Translations under genes and position numbers: made by a program
Assembly (NCBI RefSeq): GCF_002993335.1
Contig: NZ_PVNS01000009.1
Span: 1 to 64,000, forward strand
Direction of reading: 5' to 3'
Origin: Alkalicoccus urumqiensis
GTDB lineage: Bacteria; Bacillota; Bacilli; Bacillales; Salisediminibacteriaceae
Length of the DNA: 64,000 nucleotides
Notes under the pieces: model-generated
The model's input: the letters and a program-made list of their open reading frames with translations, nothing else
What the model was told of the DNA's origin: nothing
Databases searched by the model: none
Part shown: piece by piece, positions 26,131 to 35,104 of the stretch
Position numbering within the stretch: position 1 is the stretch's first letter
Layout: each line of letters opens with the position of its first letter

Positions 26131-27425
26131 TACATTTCTCCCTCCGGAAAAATAAGACAGCCTGCTGCCTGCGTTTCCAGGTCCATGTGGTCCCGGAAAA
26201 TCGACTCGACTTCCTCCAGCGTCAGTTCCTCCATCACCGGAATAACATCAAATAGATGCATGTTATTAAAGTGATACCTTGTAAACTGGTTGGCAATATA
26301 TTCCGGAGAATTTAATGCTCTCAGGAAGAAGCCGATCTTTTTCCGGCGGATCCGTTCAAAGCTTTCCTTATCAAATCCGTCCTTCACGGCACTGCTTATT
26401 TTCGAGAGAATTTCTTCCTCCAGAATATGCGGTTTTTCCGAGTCGCCGCCGATGACAGAAAATCCAAACGTATTTTCTGCCGTATAGTCAAAGCTGAACG
26501 AATCATCGATCAGTCCCTTTGTGAACAGATCCGAGTACCCTTCTGAACTTCTTCCGAAAAGCATCTCAAGAGCCGTCTGCAGCGCTAGTTCGCGTTTCAG
26601 CATCTCTTGTCCTTCTCTTCCGGCCCGCTTCTCTTTAATTCCTACAAGACATTTCCCGACCTGAACCGGCATCTCCTTTTCCAGCCGTGCGCTCCGGACC
26701 GCTTCCGGCTCATCTTCCTGAAAACGCACCGGTTCCTCCGGAGGTACGAATGATTTCTGTTTCTGGTTGCTGCGGATCAGTTCAATCATTTCTTCCGGAT
26801 CAAACGAACCGACAAGAAACAGCGTCATATTCGCGGGGTGATAAAATGTCCGGTAGGCCGTGTAAAGATGTTCTTTCGTTATCTCCGCAATGGATTCCGC
26901 CGTACCGGCAATATCGATATGAACAGGATGATTTTCATACATAGCAGAGAGCAGTCCGAAAAAATTCTGCCAGTCCGGATTGTCTTCATACATACGGATC
27001 TCCTGCTCAATAATTCCTTTTTCCTTTTCGACCGTTTCATCGGTAAAATACGGATACTGCACGAAATCCAGCAGCGTCGTCGTGTTTATCTCTTTATTGG
27101 ACGTACTGGAGAACAAATAAGCCGTGCGCGTAAAGCTCGTAAATGCGTTAGCACTTGCACCCTGTTTACTGAACTGCTGGAAAATATCTCCGTCTTCATC
27201 TTCGAACATTTTATGCTCGAGAAAATGAGCAATCCCATCGGGAAGCTGTACAGGTGATGAATCACCGATCGGAACGAACCGGTGATCAACAGAGCCGTAC
27301 TTTGTCGTAAACGTAGCGTACATTTTATGAAACCCTTCTTTTGGAAGCAGGAAGACGGTCAGTCCGTTGTCGAGCACTTCTGTATAAAGCGTTTCTTCCA
27401 GCTGGGGAAACGTCACTTGATTCAT
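26130..27425 (-). CDS. ymfH: M16 family zinc peptidase YmfH
   Basis: A 431-residue pitrilysin-family protein. The inverted zinc motif HFLEH (67-71) is intact, with the downstream glutamate region in the expected place (EKGIIEQEI), so this is the catalytically competent partner. It overlaps ymfF by ATGA, and the two products probably form a heterodimer like other M16B pairs. Substrates are unknown; in some cocci related pairs process peptide pheromones or precursors. Confidence 0.92.
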   Translation of the reverse strand: MNQVTFPQLEETLYTEVLDNGLTVFLLPKEGFHKMYATFTTKYGSVDHRFVPIGDSSPVQLPDGIAHFLEHKMFEDEDGDIFQQFSKQGASANAFTSFTRTAYLFSSTSNKEINTTTLLDFVQYPYFTDETVEKEKGIIEQEIRMYEDNPDWQNFFGLLSAMYENHPVHIDIAGTAESIAEITKEHLYTAYRTFYHPANMTLFLVGSFDPEEMIELIRSNQKQKSFVPPEEPVRFQEDEPEAVRSARLEKEMPVQVGKCLVGIKEKRAGREGQEMLKRELALQTALEMLFGRSSEGYSDLFTKGLIDDSFSFDYTAENTFGFSVIGGDSEKPHILEEEILSKISSAVKDGFDKESFERIRRKKIGFFLRALNSPEYIANQFTRYHFNNMHLFDVIPVMEELTLEEVESIFRDHMDLETQAAGCLIFPEGEM

Positions 27426-28690
27426 GCGGATTCGTGCTCCTTTCCGTGTAAAAAGTACGTTGTATCTTTGACGATGCGTCCGGCTGCCCGGACGATATCT
27501 TCCTTCGTCACTTTATCTATTTCTAGCATCCACTGTTCGGCAGAGACCGGATGACCTGTCAGTACGCCTTGATACTCCAGTTCGACACGGCCTCTCGGCA
27601 CATCGAGTGTCTCTAAAATCTGGTTTTTTAAAACCGCTTTTGTCTGGTCGATATCTTCGTCGGTGAAGTCTCCTGCCTGCACCGCCTCCAGCTGCTTATC
27701 GATAATCTGCACGGCCTGATCATAGTCTGATTCATCTATTCCGGCCATGACGATCATGATTCCTTTATGACTTTCCAGTCTGGAAGCGGCATAATACGCC
27801 AGGGAAGCTTTTTCCCGCACATTGACAAAAAGTTTGGAATGAGGAGCACCGCCGAAAAGCGTGTTCGCTGTCTGCAGCGCGAAGTAGTCCGGCTCACCGA
27901 AAACAGTGCCTGTACGGTAGCCGATATGCAGTTTGGACTGCTGAACCTGCTGTGCTTCTTTTACGACACGGGACTCTTCTGCGTTTGCATACACATCCGG
28001 TGTATAATCAGCCGGTTCTGCAGCAGGAAGTTTCATGTATTTCTCTACATAGCTTCGTACATCTTCCGGTTCGATATCTCCAACGACATACAAATCCCAG
28101 TGAGCGGAGCGGATCAGTTCCGTATAGGCGTGATAGATAGACTCCGGGCTCAGCTGTTCAAGGTCTTCTTCATACCCTAATACAGGGATGGAATACGCTT
28201 CGTTTCTGCACATCTCTTCAGCCAGGCGCTTGTTTGCATAACGCATTTTATCGTCATACACTGCACGGAGCTGCTGTCTGTGCGAACGCTTCTCTTCTTC
28301 GACAGAAGTTGAAGGAAAAGCGTTTTCCTCCAGATTCGGATGAAGAAGTACGGAGGCAAGCAGCTGAAAAGCGCGTTCGGTCAACGGCTCTGCGTCGGTA
28401 AGAAACTTTTCATTCGCCGCTTCGAGGCGGAATGTCGTAACGTGATGCTCTCCTTTTTTTACAACATCTGCAGTCAGACTGGCTCCGTAAAGATCTTCCA
28501 GTGCAGCCTGCACGTGCGCACGTGTCGGAAAATGCTCCGTTCCCCGTTCCAGAATGCTAGGAAGCAGAGCTTTCTCTGTAATATGTTCCCGTGTAAGCGG
28601 CGTGCGGAGCTGCAGTATAATGGTATTGGTTTTATACGTTTTTGTCGTAAACACATGCGATTGAATCGTGTTGGATGTAAACGTCTGCAA
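27422..28690 (-). CDS. ymfF: M16 family peptidase-like protein YmfF, zinc site lost
   Basis: A 422-residue protein with the M16 fold but no HxxEH; the matching stretch reads RGTEHFPT. The C-terminal R/Y-type substrate region is present (SLAYYAASRLESHKG). It is probably the non-catalytic partner of YmfH. The start is TTG at 28690, seven bases after AAGGAGG, giving MQTFTSN; in-phase starts further upstream overlap a terminator hairpin and have no ribosome site. Confidence 0.9.
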   Translation of the reverse strand: MQTFTSNTIQSHVFTTKTYKTNTIILQLRTPLTREHITEKALLPSILERGTEHFPTRAHVQAALEDLYGASLTADVVKKGEHHVTTFRLEAANEKFLTDAEPLTERAFQLLASVLLHPNLEENAFPSTSVEEEKRSHRQQLRAVYDDKMRYANKRLAEEMCRNEAYSIPVLGYEEDLEQLSPESIYHAYTELIRSAHWDLYVVGDIEPEDVRSYVEKYMKLPAAEPADYTPDVYANAEESRVVKEAQQVQQSKLHIGYRTGTVFGEPDYFALQTANTLFGGAPHSKLFVNVREKASLAYYAASRLESHKGIMIVMAGIDESDYDQAVQIIDKQLEAVQAGDFTDEDIDQTKAVLKNQILETLDVPRGRVELEYQGVLTGHPVSAEQWMLEIDKVTKEDIVRAAGRIVKDTTYFLHGKEHESA

Positions 28691-28723
28691 AATGATGCCT
28701 CCTTCTCGGTAATGGTGCCTGTC

Positions 28724-28762
28724 ACGAAAAGAAGGAGCTGACTGCAAAAGCCCGGCTCCTTC
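28724..28762 (-). terminator. Terminator of ymfC
   Basis: GAAGGAGC and GCTCCTTC (28731-28738 with 28755-28762) form a perfect 8-bp stem with a 16-base loop, followed on the minus strand by TTTTCG. It lies between ymfC and ymfF. Confidence 0.65.
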
Positions 28763-28811
28763 TCATTTCATTAAAGCGCTCTCCGGCGGTTTTCCCGGAG
28801 GAGTGATTAAA

Positions 28812-29534
28812 TTAAAATACACGCTTTCTGAGTACATGAAACTTGAATTTATCCGCGCGGAAATAATTGATGGAGTATAATACCGCCCGCTCCTGATCAT
28901 CATAGTGCATCTGTTTCAGAACAAGGAGCGATGTTTCGGGATCGCACTCAAGAATTTCAGACACTTCTTCATGATAGCCGATCGGTTCGATCTGCGTCAC
29001 GGCATAGGAAATTGATACTCCCTGCTGCTCAAGCTGATCGAAAATCGACTGCTGGCTGTGGCTGACATATTCTCTCAAGAGCGTTGAGGGCAGAACATCC
29101 CGGCAGTAGACAACCGGCTCTCCGTCCGCCGTCCGCACACGCTCGATTGTCAGAACGTCCTCCAGTGTCTCGTCATGGAAACGGTGACGGATAGAATCTT
29201 CTGCTTTTTCTACTGTCGAGGAAAGGAAGTTTGTTCCGGGTACTTTTTTACCGCGGCGGATCATGTCCGTTACACTGAACAATTCCTCGATACCTGAGGA
29301 AAAGAGCGGTTTCGTATTAATAAATGTTCCGACGCCGTGGCGGCGGATCACGACATTTTCATCTTCCAGCATCCGCAGTGCTTCCCGGAGGGTTGCCCTG
29401 CTTACACCGAGCTGCTTGGAAAGCTGAAATTCAGAAGGAAGCCGCTCTCCAGTTTCGTATACTCCCTGTTCGATATCTTCTTTTATCTTATCAATGACCT
29501 GCAGATAAAGCGGCCGCGAATCCGTTTTAATCAA
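28812..29534 (-). CDS. ymfC: GntR-family (HutC/UTRA) transcriptional regulator YmfC
   Basis: A 240-residue DNA-binding regulator. The N-terminal winged helix is of GntR type ([22 protein letters not shown], split over about 33-54), followed by a UTRA ligand domain ending in [10 protein letters not shown]. The start is TTG at 29534, six bases after AGGAGGGG. The ligand is unknown. Related UTRA regulators sense sugars, amino sugars or histidine-pathway compounds. It sits between ftsK and the ymfF-H-I group, as in B. subtilis. Confidence 0.88.
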   Translation of the reverse strand: MIKTDSRPLYLQVIDKIKEDIEQGVYETGERLPSEFQLSKQLGVSRATLREALRMLEDENVVIRRHGVGTFINTKPLFSSGIEELFSVTDMIRRGKKVPGTNFLSSTVEKAEDSIRHRFHDETLEDVLTIERVRTADGEPVVYCRDVLPSTLLREYVSHSQQSIFDQLEQQGVSISYAVTQIEPIGYHEEVSEILECDPETSLLVLKQMHYDDQERAVLYSINYFRADKFKFHVLRKRVF

Positions 29535-29611
29535 TGCATTCCCCTCCTGATGAATACTTTCCTGCCGGTTTACATACATAATGTATCACGAAATGAACCG
29601 ATTGCACAGTA

Positions 29612-31906
29612 CTACTCCTGAGGAGGGTCCTTTTCAACAAGCACTTCCCGCGGTTTACTGCCTTCATATGGACCGACCACACCTCTTACTTCCATTTCAT
29701 CGATAAGTCTGGCTGCTCTGGCGTATCCGACACGGAACCGGCGCTGGATCATCGATACGGAAGCTGTCTGCATCTGGACGACCATTTGTACTGCATCATC
29801 ATACAGCTCATCTTCTGCTTCACCGGAAGCCTGCTCCGGCTGCTCTGTTGGAATCATTTCCTCGACATACTGTGCCTGCTGCTGTTCAATGCAGTGCCTG
29901 ACGACTTTTTCCACTTCACTGTCGCCGAGAAAGGCTCCTTGAATTCGCGTCGCTTTGTTGGCGCCGACAGGAATAAACAGCATATCTCCTTTTCCGAGAA
30001 GCTTCTCTGCACCGCTCGAGTCGAGTATCGTCCGGGAATCCGTCGAACTGGACACCCCGAAGGCAATTCGTGATGGAATATTCGCTTTAATGACTCCCGT
30101 GATCACATCGACAGAAGGACGCTGGGTGGCGATAATTAAATGAATTCCTGCAGCCCGTGCCATTTGGGCGAGACGGGTGATCGCATCCTCCACTTCCCCT
30201 GAGGCCACCATCATCAGGTCGGCCAGCTCATCGACGATGACTACGATGTATGGAAGGGGATTATGCTTCTGTTCACCGGCTTCCTCGTTCTCTTTCTGTA
30301 CATGCTGGTTGTACCCTTCCAGATTTCTCGTCCCGGTCGCAGCAAACAGCTCATATCGGCGTTCCATTTCTGACACAACCCGCTTTAATGCCTGGGCTGC
30401 TTTTTTCGGTTCTGTTACCACTGGGGAAAGCAGGTGGGGAATGCCGTTGTACACGTTCAGTTCTACCATTTTCGGGTCGATCATCATCAGTTTGACCTCA
30501 TGAGGCTTGCTGCGGAGCAGTATACTGATAATGATTCCATTAATACAGACACTTTTACCGCTCCCTGTGGCACCGGCGACAAGCATGTGCGGCATTTTAT
30601 TCAGTTCGGCCATCACTGCCTCCCCGGAAATATCTCTTCCCAGTGCATAGGACAGCGGGTTGGCGGACTGTTTCATCTGCGGAGATTCCAGAACTTCCCT
30701 CAGCGTAACGAGAGAGACGTCCTGGTTCGGCACCTCAATTCCAATGGCTGATTTTCCGGGAATCGGCGCTTCCATGCGGATATCCCTTGCTGCAAGCGCC
30801 AGCGCAAGATCATCACTTAAATTGACGATCCGGCTCACTTTAACCCCTGTAGAAGGGTATACTTCATATTTCGTGACAGCAGGACCAAGGTGGACTTTCG
30901 TAACTTTGGCAGAAACCCCGAAGCTCTGCAGTGTCTCCTCCAGCTTCCGCGCATTTTTAGAAAGCATCGAGTGCTCTTTCTGCTGTGATTGATTTTTTGG
31001 AGGTTCCAGAAGAGTAACCGGAGGCAGCTGGTAATCCTCATTTTCGGTTTCCGGTTCTGTCAGAGAGGCAGATGCTTCGACGGGCTCCTCCTCTTCCGTA
31101 TCATTAGAAGATTCGACAGATTCTGCTTCCTTTCCTGCAGCCGCAGGAGATTCCGGCTTTTCGTCTTTAACCCTGGACGTAAAATCATAGATGAGCGGTT
31201 CTCCACCGCTCTCTTTCGGCTCGGATTCAGTATCCACCGCCGCTTCACGTGGCTCTGCTGGTTCGATATGTTCCGTCTCTTTTATCTCTCTTTTCCGGTC
31301 CTTGTAACGACCGGATACTTCTTTGATTTTTTGACTTATACGGAGGAGCAGCGGCTTTATTTTTCCGCCGGCCCAGGATGCTGCTTCCACAAACGACCTT
31401 TTACTTAACAGTATGCCGCCTGCAGTGAGGAAGACGAGAGCCGTAAGAATGGCTCCTGGATAGGCAATCAATGTAAAAGCGGTATGAAACAAAAGAGCAC
31501 CCAGAATGCCGCCGGTAAACACTTCCGGCGTTGTGAAGTTTTGTTGGAAATATGTAATATAGGATGAATACGTATAACTGCTTAAATAAGAATAAAGTGG
31601 CAGAGACGCTGCCATCAGAATACCGGAGGAAGCAAGCAGCAGCCCGGCAGTCTGTCCGCCGGATAAGATGTTCATGTTTTTTCTCCACAGCCACCATCCG
31701 GCTCCAGCAGTCAATAAAAGAGCCGCTGCCGGATGAAAGCTTCCGATCATAAACCGGAGCGCATGCTGACCGTAGGCACCAAGGGGACCAAGTCCGAAAA
31801 GGATAATAATCCCTGCGGTAACGATGAATAAGCCTGCTATTTCCCGCCCTAGCTTACGACGGCGCTCCCGCTCTTTTTTTGTCGGTTTCTTTTTCTTTGT
31901 CGGCAT
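29612..31906 (-). CDS. spoIIIE: DNA translocase FtsK/SpoIIIE
   Basis: A septal DNA pump that clears chromosome DNA from the division plane. The 764-residue protein has a basic N-terminus, about four transmembrane helices (about 20-165), an acidic linker, then the motor: Walker A GATGSGKS (445-452), DELADLM (559-565) and a C-terminal winged-helix gamma domain (about 700-764) for KOPS/SRS reading. AAGGAGG precedes ATG 31906; the frame is open 68 codons upstream but crosses a structured intergenic element. Position matches B. subtilis spoIIIE. As other spore genes are missing nearby, its role is probably vegetative chromosome clearance. Confidence 0.95.
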   Translation of the reverse strand: MPTKKKKPTKKERERRRKLGREIAGLFIVTAGIIILFGLGPLGAYGQHALRFMIGSFHPAAALLLTAGAGWWLWRKNMNILSGGQTAGLLLASSGILMAASLPLYSYLSSYTYSSYITYFQQNFTTPEVFTGGILGALLFHTAFTLIAYPGAILTALVFLTAGGILLSKRSFVEAASWAGGKIKPLLLRISQKIKEVSGRYKDRKREIKETEHIEPAEPREAAVDTESEPKESGGEPLIYDFTSRVKDEKPESPAAAGKEAESVESSNDTEEEEPVEASASLTEPETENEDYQLPPVTLLEPPKNQSQQKEHSMLSKNARKLEETLQSFGVSAKVTKVHLGPAVTKYEVYPSTGVKVSRIVNLSDDLALALAARDIRMEAPIPGKSAIGIEVPNQDVSLVTLREVLESPQMKQSANPLSYALGRDISGEAVMAELNKMPHMLVAGATGSGKSVCINGIIISILLRSKPHEVKLMMIDPKMVELNVYNGIPHLLSPVVTEPKKAAQALKRVVSEMERRYELFAATGTRNLEGYNQHVQKENEEAGEQKHNPLPYIVVIVDELADLMMVASGEVEDAITRLAQMARAAGIHLIIATQRPSVDVITGVIKANIPSRIAFGVSSSTDSRTILDSSGAEKLLGKGDMLFIPVGANKATRIQGAFLGDSEVEKVVRHCIEQQQAQYVEEMIPTEQPEQASGEAEDELYDDAVQMVVQMQTASVSMIQRRFRVGYARAARLIDEMEVRGVVGPYEGSKPREVLVEKDPPQE

Positions 31907-31959
31907 CAGAGCGCCTCCTTCATGAATAAATAACATATGAGACAATGTAGTAGAGTATG

Positions 31960-32108
31960 AATAATTATACTTCCGCCTGCACGTGCGGCCGTGCCCGTTC
32001 CGGAGAGAAGCCGAAAAGCGTAAGACACCCCCGGTTCCAAGCGGCCAGTCCTCAAAGCTCCGCCAACGAAGGCTGGTCTTTTTTTTCTTCGGCAGGGGTG
32101 GAGGAACC
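31960..32108 (+). other. Structured GC-rich element with plus-strand terminator-like hairpin
   Basis: On the plus strand GGCCAG (32043-32048) pairs with CTGGTC (32073-32078), extended by CCT/AGG past a one-base bulge, and is followed by eight T (32079-32086): an intrinsic terminator shape facing the strand with no genes. Further pairings are GGTTCC/GGAACC (32033-32038 with 32103-32108), CGAAG/CTTCG (32067-32071 with 32087-32091), and a small CCGC/GCGG hairpin near 31973-31988. No plus-strand promoter stands out. It could be the 3' end of a small RNA, an interspersed repeat, or a leader folding in ftsK mRNA. I cannot assign it. Confidence 0.35.
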
Positions 32109-32245
32109 ATTTCGGGTGCTTCTGCCGTACAGCCTGGAAGTGTTCTATTACTTAACCTTAATAACGATGCATAATAACTGAGTTTGCCTGCACTCTGGTG
32201 TTATTTTCTTTCAACTCACCCTGTCAGGGATGATGTCATATGTAG

Positions 32246-32280
32246 AAAAAGTGCTGGCACGACATTAGTCATGACAGCAC
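32246..32280 (-). terminator. Terminator of rnjB
   Basis: GTGCTG and CAGCAC (32251-32256 with 32275-32280) extended by CATGAC/GTCGTG pairing inside give about 12 bp with small bulges, followed on the minus strand by TTTTTC. It lies 20 bases after the rnjB stop. Confidence 0.85.
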
Positions 32281-32300
32281 ATAAGGCACACAGACCAGGC

Positions 32301-33971
32301 TTATGCTTCCATAATGATCGGCATAATCATCGGCCGGCGCTTTGTTTTTTCATAAAGGTACTTGCTCAGCTGATCCCGGACGTGACTTTTAAGCTGTGCC
32401 CACTCTGTTTGATTCTGCTCCATCGCTTCACCGAGCGATTTCGTTACGAGCGTTTCTGCTTCTTTGATCAGCGCTTCGGATTCACGGACATACACAAACC
32501 CACGCGAAATGATATCCGGACCGGAAAGTATTTTATTGTGCTTTTTATTCAGTGTCACGACGACGACAAGAATACCGTCTTTAGACAGAAGTCTTCTGTC
32601 GCGGAGAACAATGTTGCCGACATCGCCGACACCGAGTCCATCGATAAGCACGTGGCCGGATGGAATTTTATTCGTCCGCTTGCCGCGGCGTTTTGTAAAT
32701 TCCACCACTTCCCCTTTTTCAAGCAGAAAGATATTCTCCTCCGGGATGTGAACCGATCCGGCAAGCTGGCGGTGGGAATACTGCATCCGGAATTCGCCGC
32801 TGACAGGAATAAAATGCTGCGGCTTCACGATGTTCAAAAGAAGTTTAAGCTCTTCCTGACTTGCGTGGCCGGACACATGAATTTTCTTTGTTTTCCCGTA
32901 ATAAGCATCCGCTCCGGTACGGCTGATCGTATCGATCATCTGCGACACGTGCTTTTCGTTTCCTGGATTCGGCATGGCGGAAATGACGAACCGGTCTTTT
33001 TTCTCAAACTTAAACAGCGGATGGGACCCCTTTGCCATTTTAGCAAGATCACTCATTGGTTCTCCCTGACTGCCTGTAGTTAAAACGACGAGCGAATCCC
33101 GGTCCGTACTTTCCATTTCCTTCTTGGAAATCAGCGTTTCATTCTCATCGGTTAAATAGCCGAGCTCTAGTGCAATAGTGACAGCACGTTCTATCGATTT
33201 ACCGACAACGGCTACTTTGCGCTCGTATTTTTCCGCAGCATCGATGATCTGCTGGATACGGTGAATGTGATTCGAGAACACGGAAACGACGATCGCTTTC
33301 GGCGCCTCATAAAAAGCATCCTTTAAGCCTTCCGCTACGATAGATTCAGAAGGTGTGTAGCCCGGCACTTCAGCGTTACTGCTGTCAGATAGAAGTGCCA
33401 GTACCCCTTTTGAGCCGATTTCTGTCAGCTTATCAACGTCCATCGTTTTTCCGTCCACCGGATTCTGGTCGAATTTAAAGTCGCCGGTGTATAGAATCGG
33501 CCCCTGAGACGTGTGAATGACCACGCCGAGTGAATCGGGAATACTATGATTCGTCTGAAAGAAGCTTACAGGCGTCTTCGCAATTTTCACTTTGGAATCA
33601 GCGTGTACTTCATGAAATTTAGGACGCTTTTTCAGTTTGATCTCATCACACTGATCTTTTAAAAGAGCCAGCGTGAATTTTGAACCGTAGACCGGTACTT
33701 TCAGGTCGCGGAGCAGATACGGAACTGCTCCGATATGTTCTTCGTGCCCGTGCGATAAAATAATCGCCTTGACCCGGTCCTTGTTTTCTACAAGATAAGT
33801 TGTGTCCGGGATGACGATATCGACACCGAGCATGTCATCTTCGGGATGCATGCATCCGGCATCCAGAACGAAGATATCTTCGTCCAGTTCGACAATGTAC
33901 AAATTTTTACCTGTTTCTCCTAATCCGCCCAATGATAAAATGCGGATTTTTTCCGTCTGTTGGTTTGACAA
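32301..33971 (-). CDS. rnjB: Ribonuclease J2
   Basis: A metallo-beta-lactamase/beta-CASP ribonuclease with 5'-3' exonuclease and endonuclease activity, normally in complex with RNase J1. The 556-residue protein shows SLGGLGETG (13-21), the motif HGHEEH (74-79), the beta-CASP stretch TTGSQGEPMS, and SGHAS near 370. The usual HxHxDH aspartate is Glu78 here; J2 paralogues commonly have a degraded active site. Its location after dapA marks it as J2 rather than J1. The start is TTG at 33971 behind GGAGG. Own promoter and terminator flank it. Confidence 0.93.
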   Translation of the reverse strand: MSNQQTEKIRILSLGGLGETGKNLYIVELDEDIFVLDAGCMHPEDDMLGVDIVIPDTTYLVENKDRVKAIILSHGHEEHIGAVPYLLRDLKVPVYGSKFTLALLKDQCDEIKLKKRPKFHEVHADSKVKIAKTPVSFFQTNHSIPDSLGVVIHTSQGPILYTGDFKFDQNPVDGKTMDVDKLTEIGSKGVLALLSDSSNAEVPGYTPSESIVAEGLKDAFYEAPKAIVVSVFSNHIHRIQQIIDAAEKYERKVAVVGKSIERAVTIALELGYLTDENETLISKKEMESTDRDSLVVLTTGSQGEPMSDLAKMAKGSHPLFKFEKKDRFVISAMPNPGNEKHVSQMIDTISRTGADAYYGKTKKIHVSGHASQEELKLLLNIVKPQHFIPVSGEFRMQYSHRQLAGSVHIPEENIFLLEKGEVVEFTKRRGKRTNKIPSGHVLIDGLGVGDVGNIVLRDRRLLSKDGILVVVVTLNKKHNKILSGPDIISRGFVYVRESEALIKEAETLVTKSLGEAMEQNQTEWAQLKSHVRDQLSKYLYEKTKRRPMIMPIIMEA

Positions 33972-34026
33972 TGATGGTTCCTCCAGTGCTTTAGTAAGAT
34001 TAATGTCCGTTCGGTCTCTCCAGTAT

Positions 34027-34056
34027 AGTATACATGAAGCAGTAAAATACCTACAA
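34027..34056 (-). promoter_or_regulatory. Possible promoter of rnjB
   Basis: -10 TATACT (complement of 34027-34032, with an overlapping second copy at 34022-34027) and a weak -35 TTGTAG (complement of 34051-34056), 18 bases apart. It follows the dapA terminator, as expected for a separate rnjB transcript. Confidence 0.45.
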
Positions 34057-34108
34057 GCTGAAAATAGAATTGTTTCCTGACCGGGAGGGATTTATCCGGA
34101 TTCGTCCG

Positions 34109-34180
34109 CAAAAAAAGAGGAGACCGGCTGGACGGCTGCCCTTTTTCTGCAGATCGTCCACTGCCGGTACTCCTCTTTTT
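34109..34180 (-). terminator. Terminator of asd-dapG-dapA
   Basis: A long branched hairpin: AAAGAGGAG-ACCGGC arms pair across the whole span, with TGGACG/CGTCCA and CTGC/GCAG stems inside. T-runs flank it on both strands, so it can work in both directions. It starts 12 bases after the dapA stop. Confidence 0.9.
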
Positions 34181-34191
34181 CAAACCGATTC

Positions 34192-35088
34192 TCAGCGCAG
34201 GTGCGTTGGATTGATACCAGTGACTGCATCCATCGCTTCGGATACAAGCCTCCGCTCCTCTTCGTTCAGCGGAATTAACGGCAGTCGTACGCCACCGACC
34301 TGGACCCCCTGCATCGACAGGGCTGTTTTTACCGGTGTCGGACTCGGAGCCAGGAACATGGCATGCATAAACGGTACGAGCTTCCGGTGAAGGGCAGCTG
34401 CCTGCTCTGTTCTACCGTCATGATAGTGACGGAGCATCTCCTGCATTTCTGAACCGATAATATGGCTGGATACCGATACGATTCCGTCTGCACCGACTGC
34501 TGCAGCCGGAAGCGTCAGGCTGTCATCTCCGGAGTACACTTGAAAATCATGGGAAGTACCGGCAATAATGGCACTCATTTGATCCAGATTTCCGCTTGCT
34601 TCTTTCACTGCAGTAATGTTCGGGATGTGCGACAGCGCAATGGTCGTTTCCGGCAGGATATTGACCATCGTTCTTCCGGGCACATTGTAGATCATTACTG
34701 GAATATCAATTTTTTCAGCGATCGCACGGAAGTGTTCGTACATCCCCTGCTGGGACGGCTTATTATAATAAGGTGCCACCAGCATGACGCCGTCGACGCC
34801 GTCTTTCTCTGCCTGACGGGAAAGCTCCGCTGTCGCATGCGTATCGTTCATTCCCGTTCCGGCAATCACGGGAATTCTGCCTGCTGCTGCCTCTACTCCC
34901 GCCCGGTACAAATCTGCCTTTTCCTGCATGCTGAGTGTTGCAGATTCACCGGTCGTTCCGCCAATGACGATACCTTCTGTTCCTCTGGTGATCAGCGTAT
35001 CGATCAGCGGTTTCAGCTGCTCGTGGTCCACTTTGCCTTTTTCATCAAACGGTGTAACCATCGCTGTAATAACTCTGCCTAATTTCAT
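34192..35088 (-). CDS. dapA: 4-Hydroxy-tetrahydrodipicolinate synthase
   Basis: Condenses pyruvate with aspartate semialdehyde, the entry to lysine and diaminopimelate. The 298-residue aldolase-fold protein has GGTTGE (43-48), catalytic Tyr134 in MIYNVPGR and the Schiff-base Lys162 in TAVKEASG. GGAGG precedes the ATG. It is the last gene of the asd-dapG-dapA operon. In spore formers the same branch feeds dipicolinate, but the synthase genes for that are missing here, so its product should go to cell wall and lysine only. Confidence 0.97.
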   Translation of the reverse strand: MKLGRVITAMVTPFDEKGKVDHEQLKPLIDTLITRGTEGIVIGGTTGESATLSMQEKADLYRAGVEAAAGRIPVIAGTGMNDTHATAELSRQAEKDGVDGVMLVAPYYNKPSQQGMYEHFRAIAEKIDIPVMIYNVPGRTMVNILPETTIALSHIPNITAVKEASGNLDQMSAIIAGTSHDFQVYSGDDSLTLPAAAVGADGIVSVSSHIIGSEMQEMLRHYHDGRTEQAAALHRKLVPFMHAMFLAPSPTPVKTALSMQGVQVGGVRLPLIPLNEEERRLVSEAMDAVTGINPTHLR

Positions 35089-35104
35089 GCCGTTAAGCCT
35101 CCTC

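Larger units (their letters stand above)
31907..32300. other. Intergenic region between rnjB and ftsK
   Basis: 394 bases without an accepted gene. It contains the rnjB terminator (32246-32280), the structured element described separately (about 31960-32108), and a possible minus-strand -10 TATAAT (complement of 31964-31969) without a matching -35. In B. subtilis tepA and a small gene occupy this position; neither is here. Confidence 0.6.

Noticed and set aside
31907-32110. 68-codon N-terminal extension of FtsK
   Set aside because: The ATG at 31906 has an ideal ribosome site and a typical basic FtsK start; the extension crosses a structured intergenic segment.
32091-32118. GGGGTGG-GGAACC stretch resembling a T-box antiterminator
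   Set aside because: It does not match the T-box core, lacks the specifier and stem I features, and no gene follows on that strand.
34462-35082. A 206-codon plus-strand frame
   Set aside because: Antisense to dapA, rich in Cys/His/Arg and without ribosome site or known motif.
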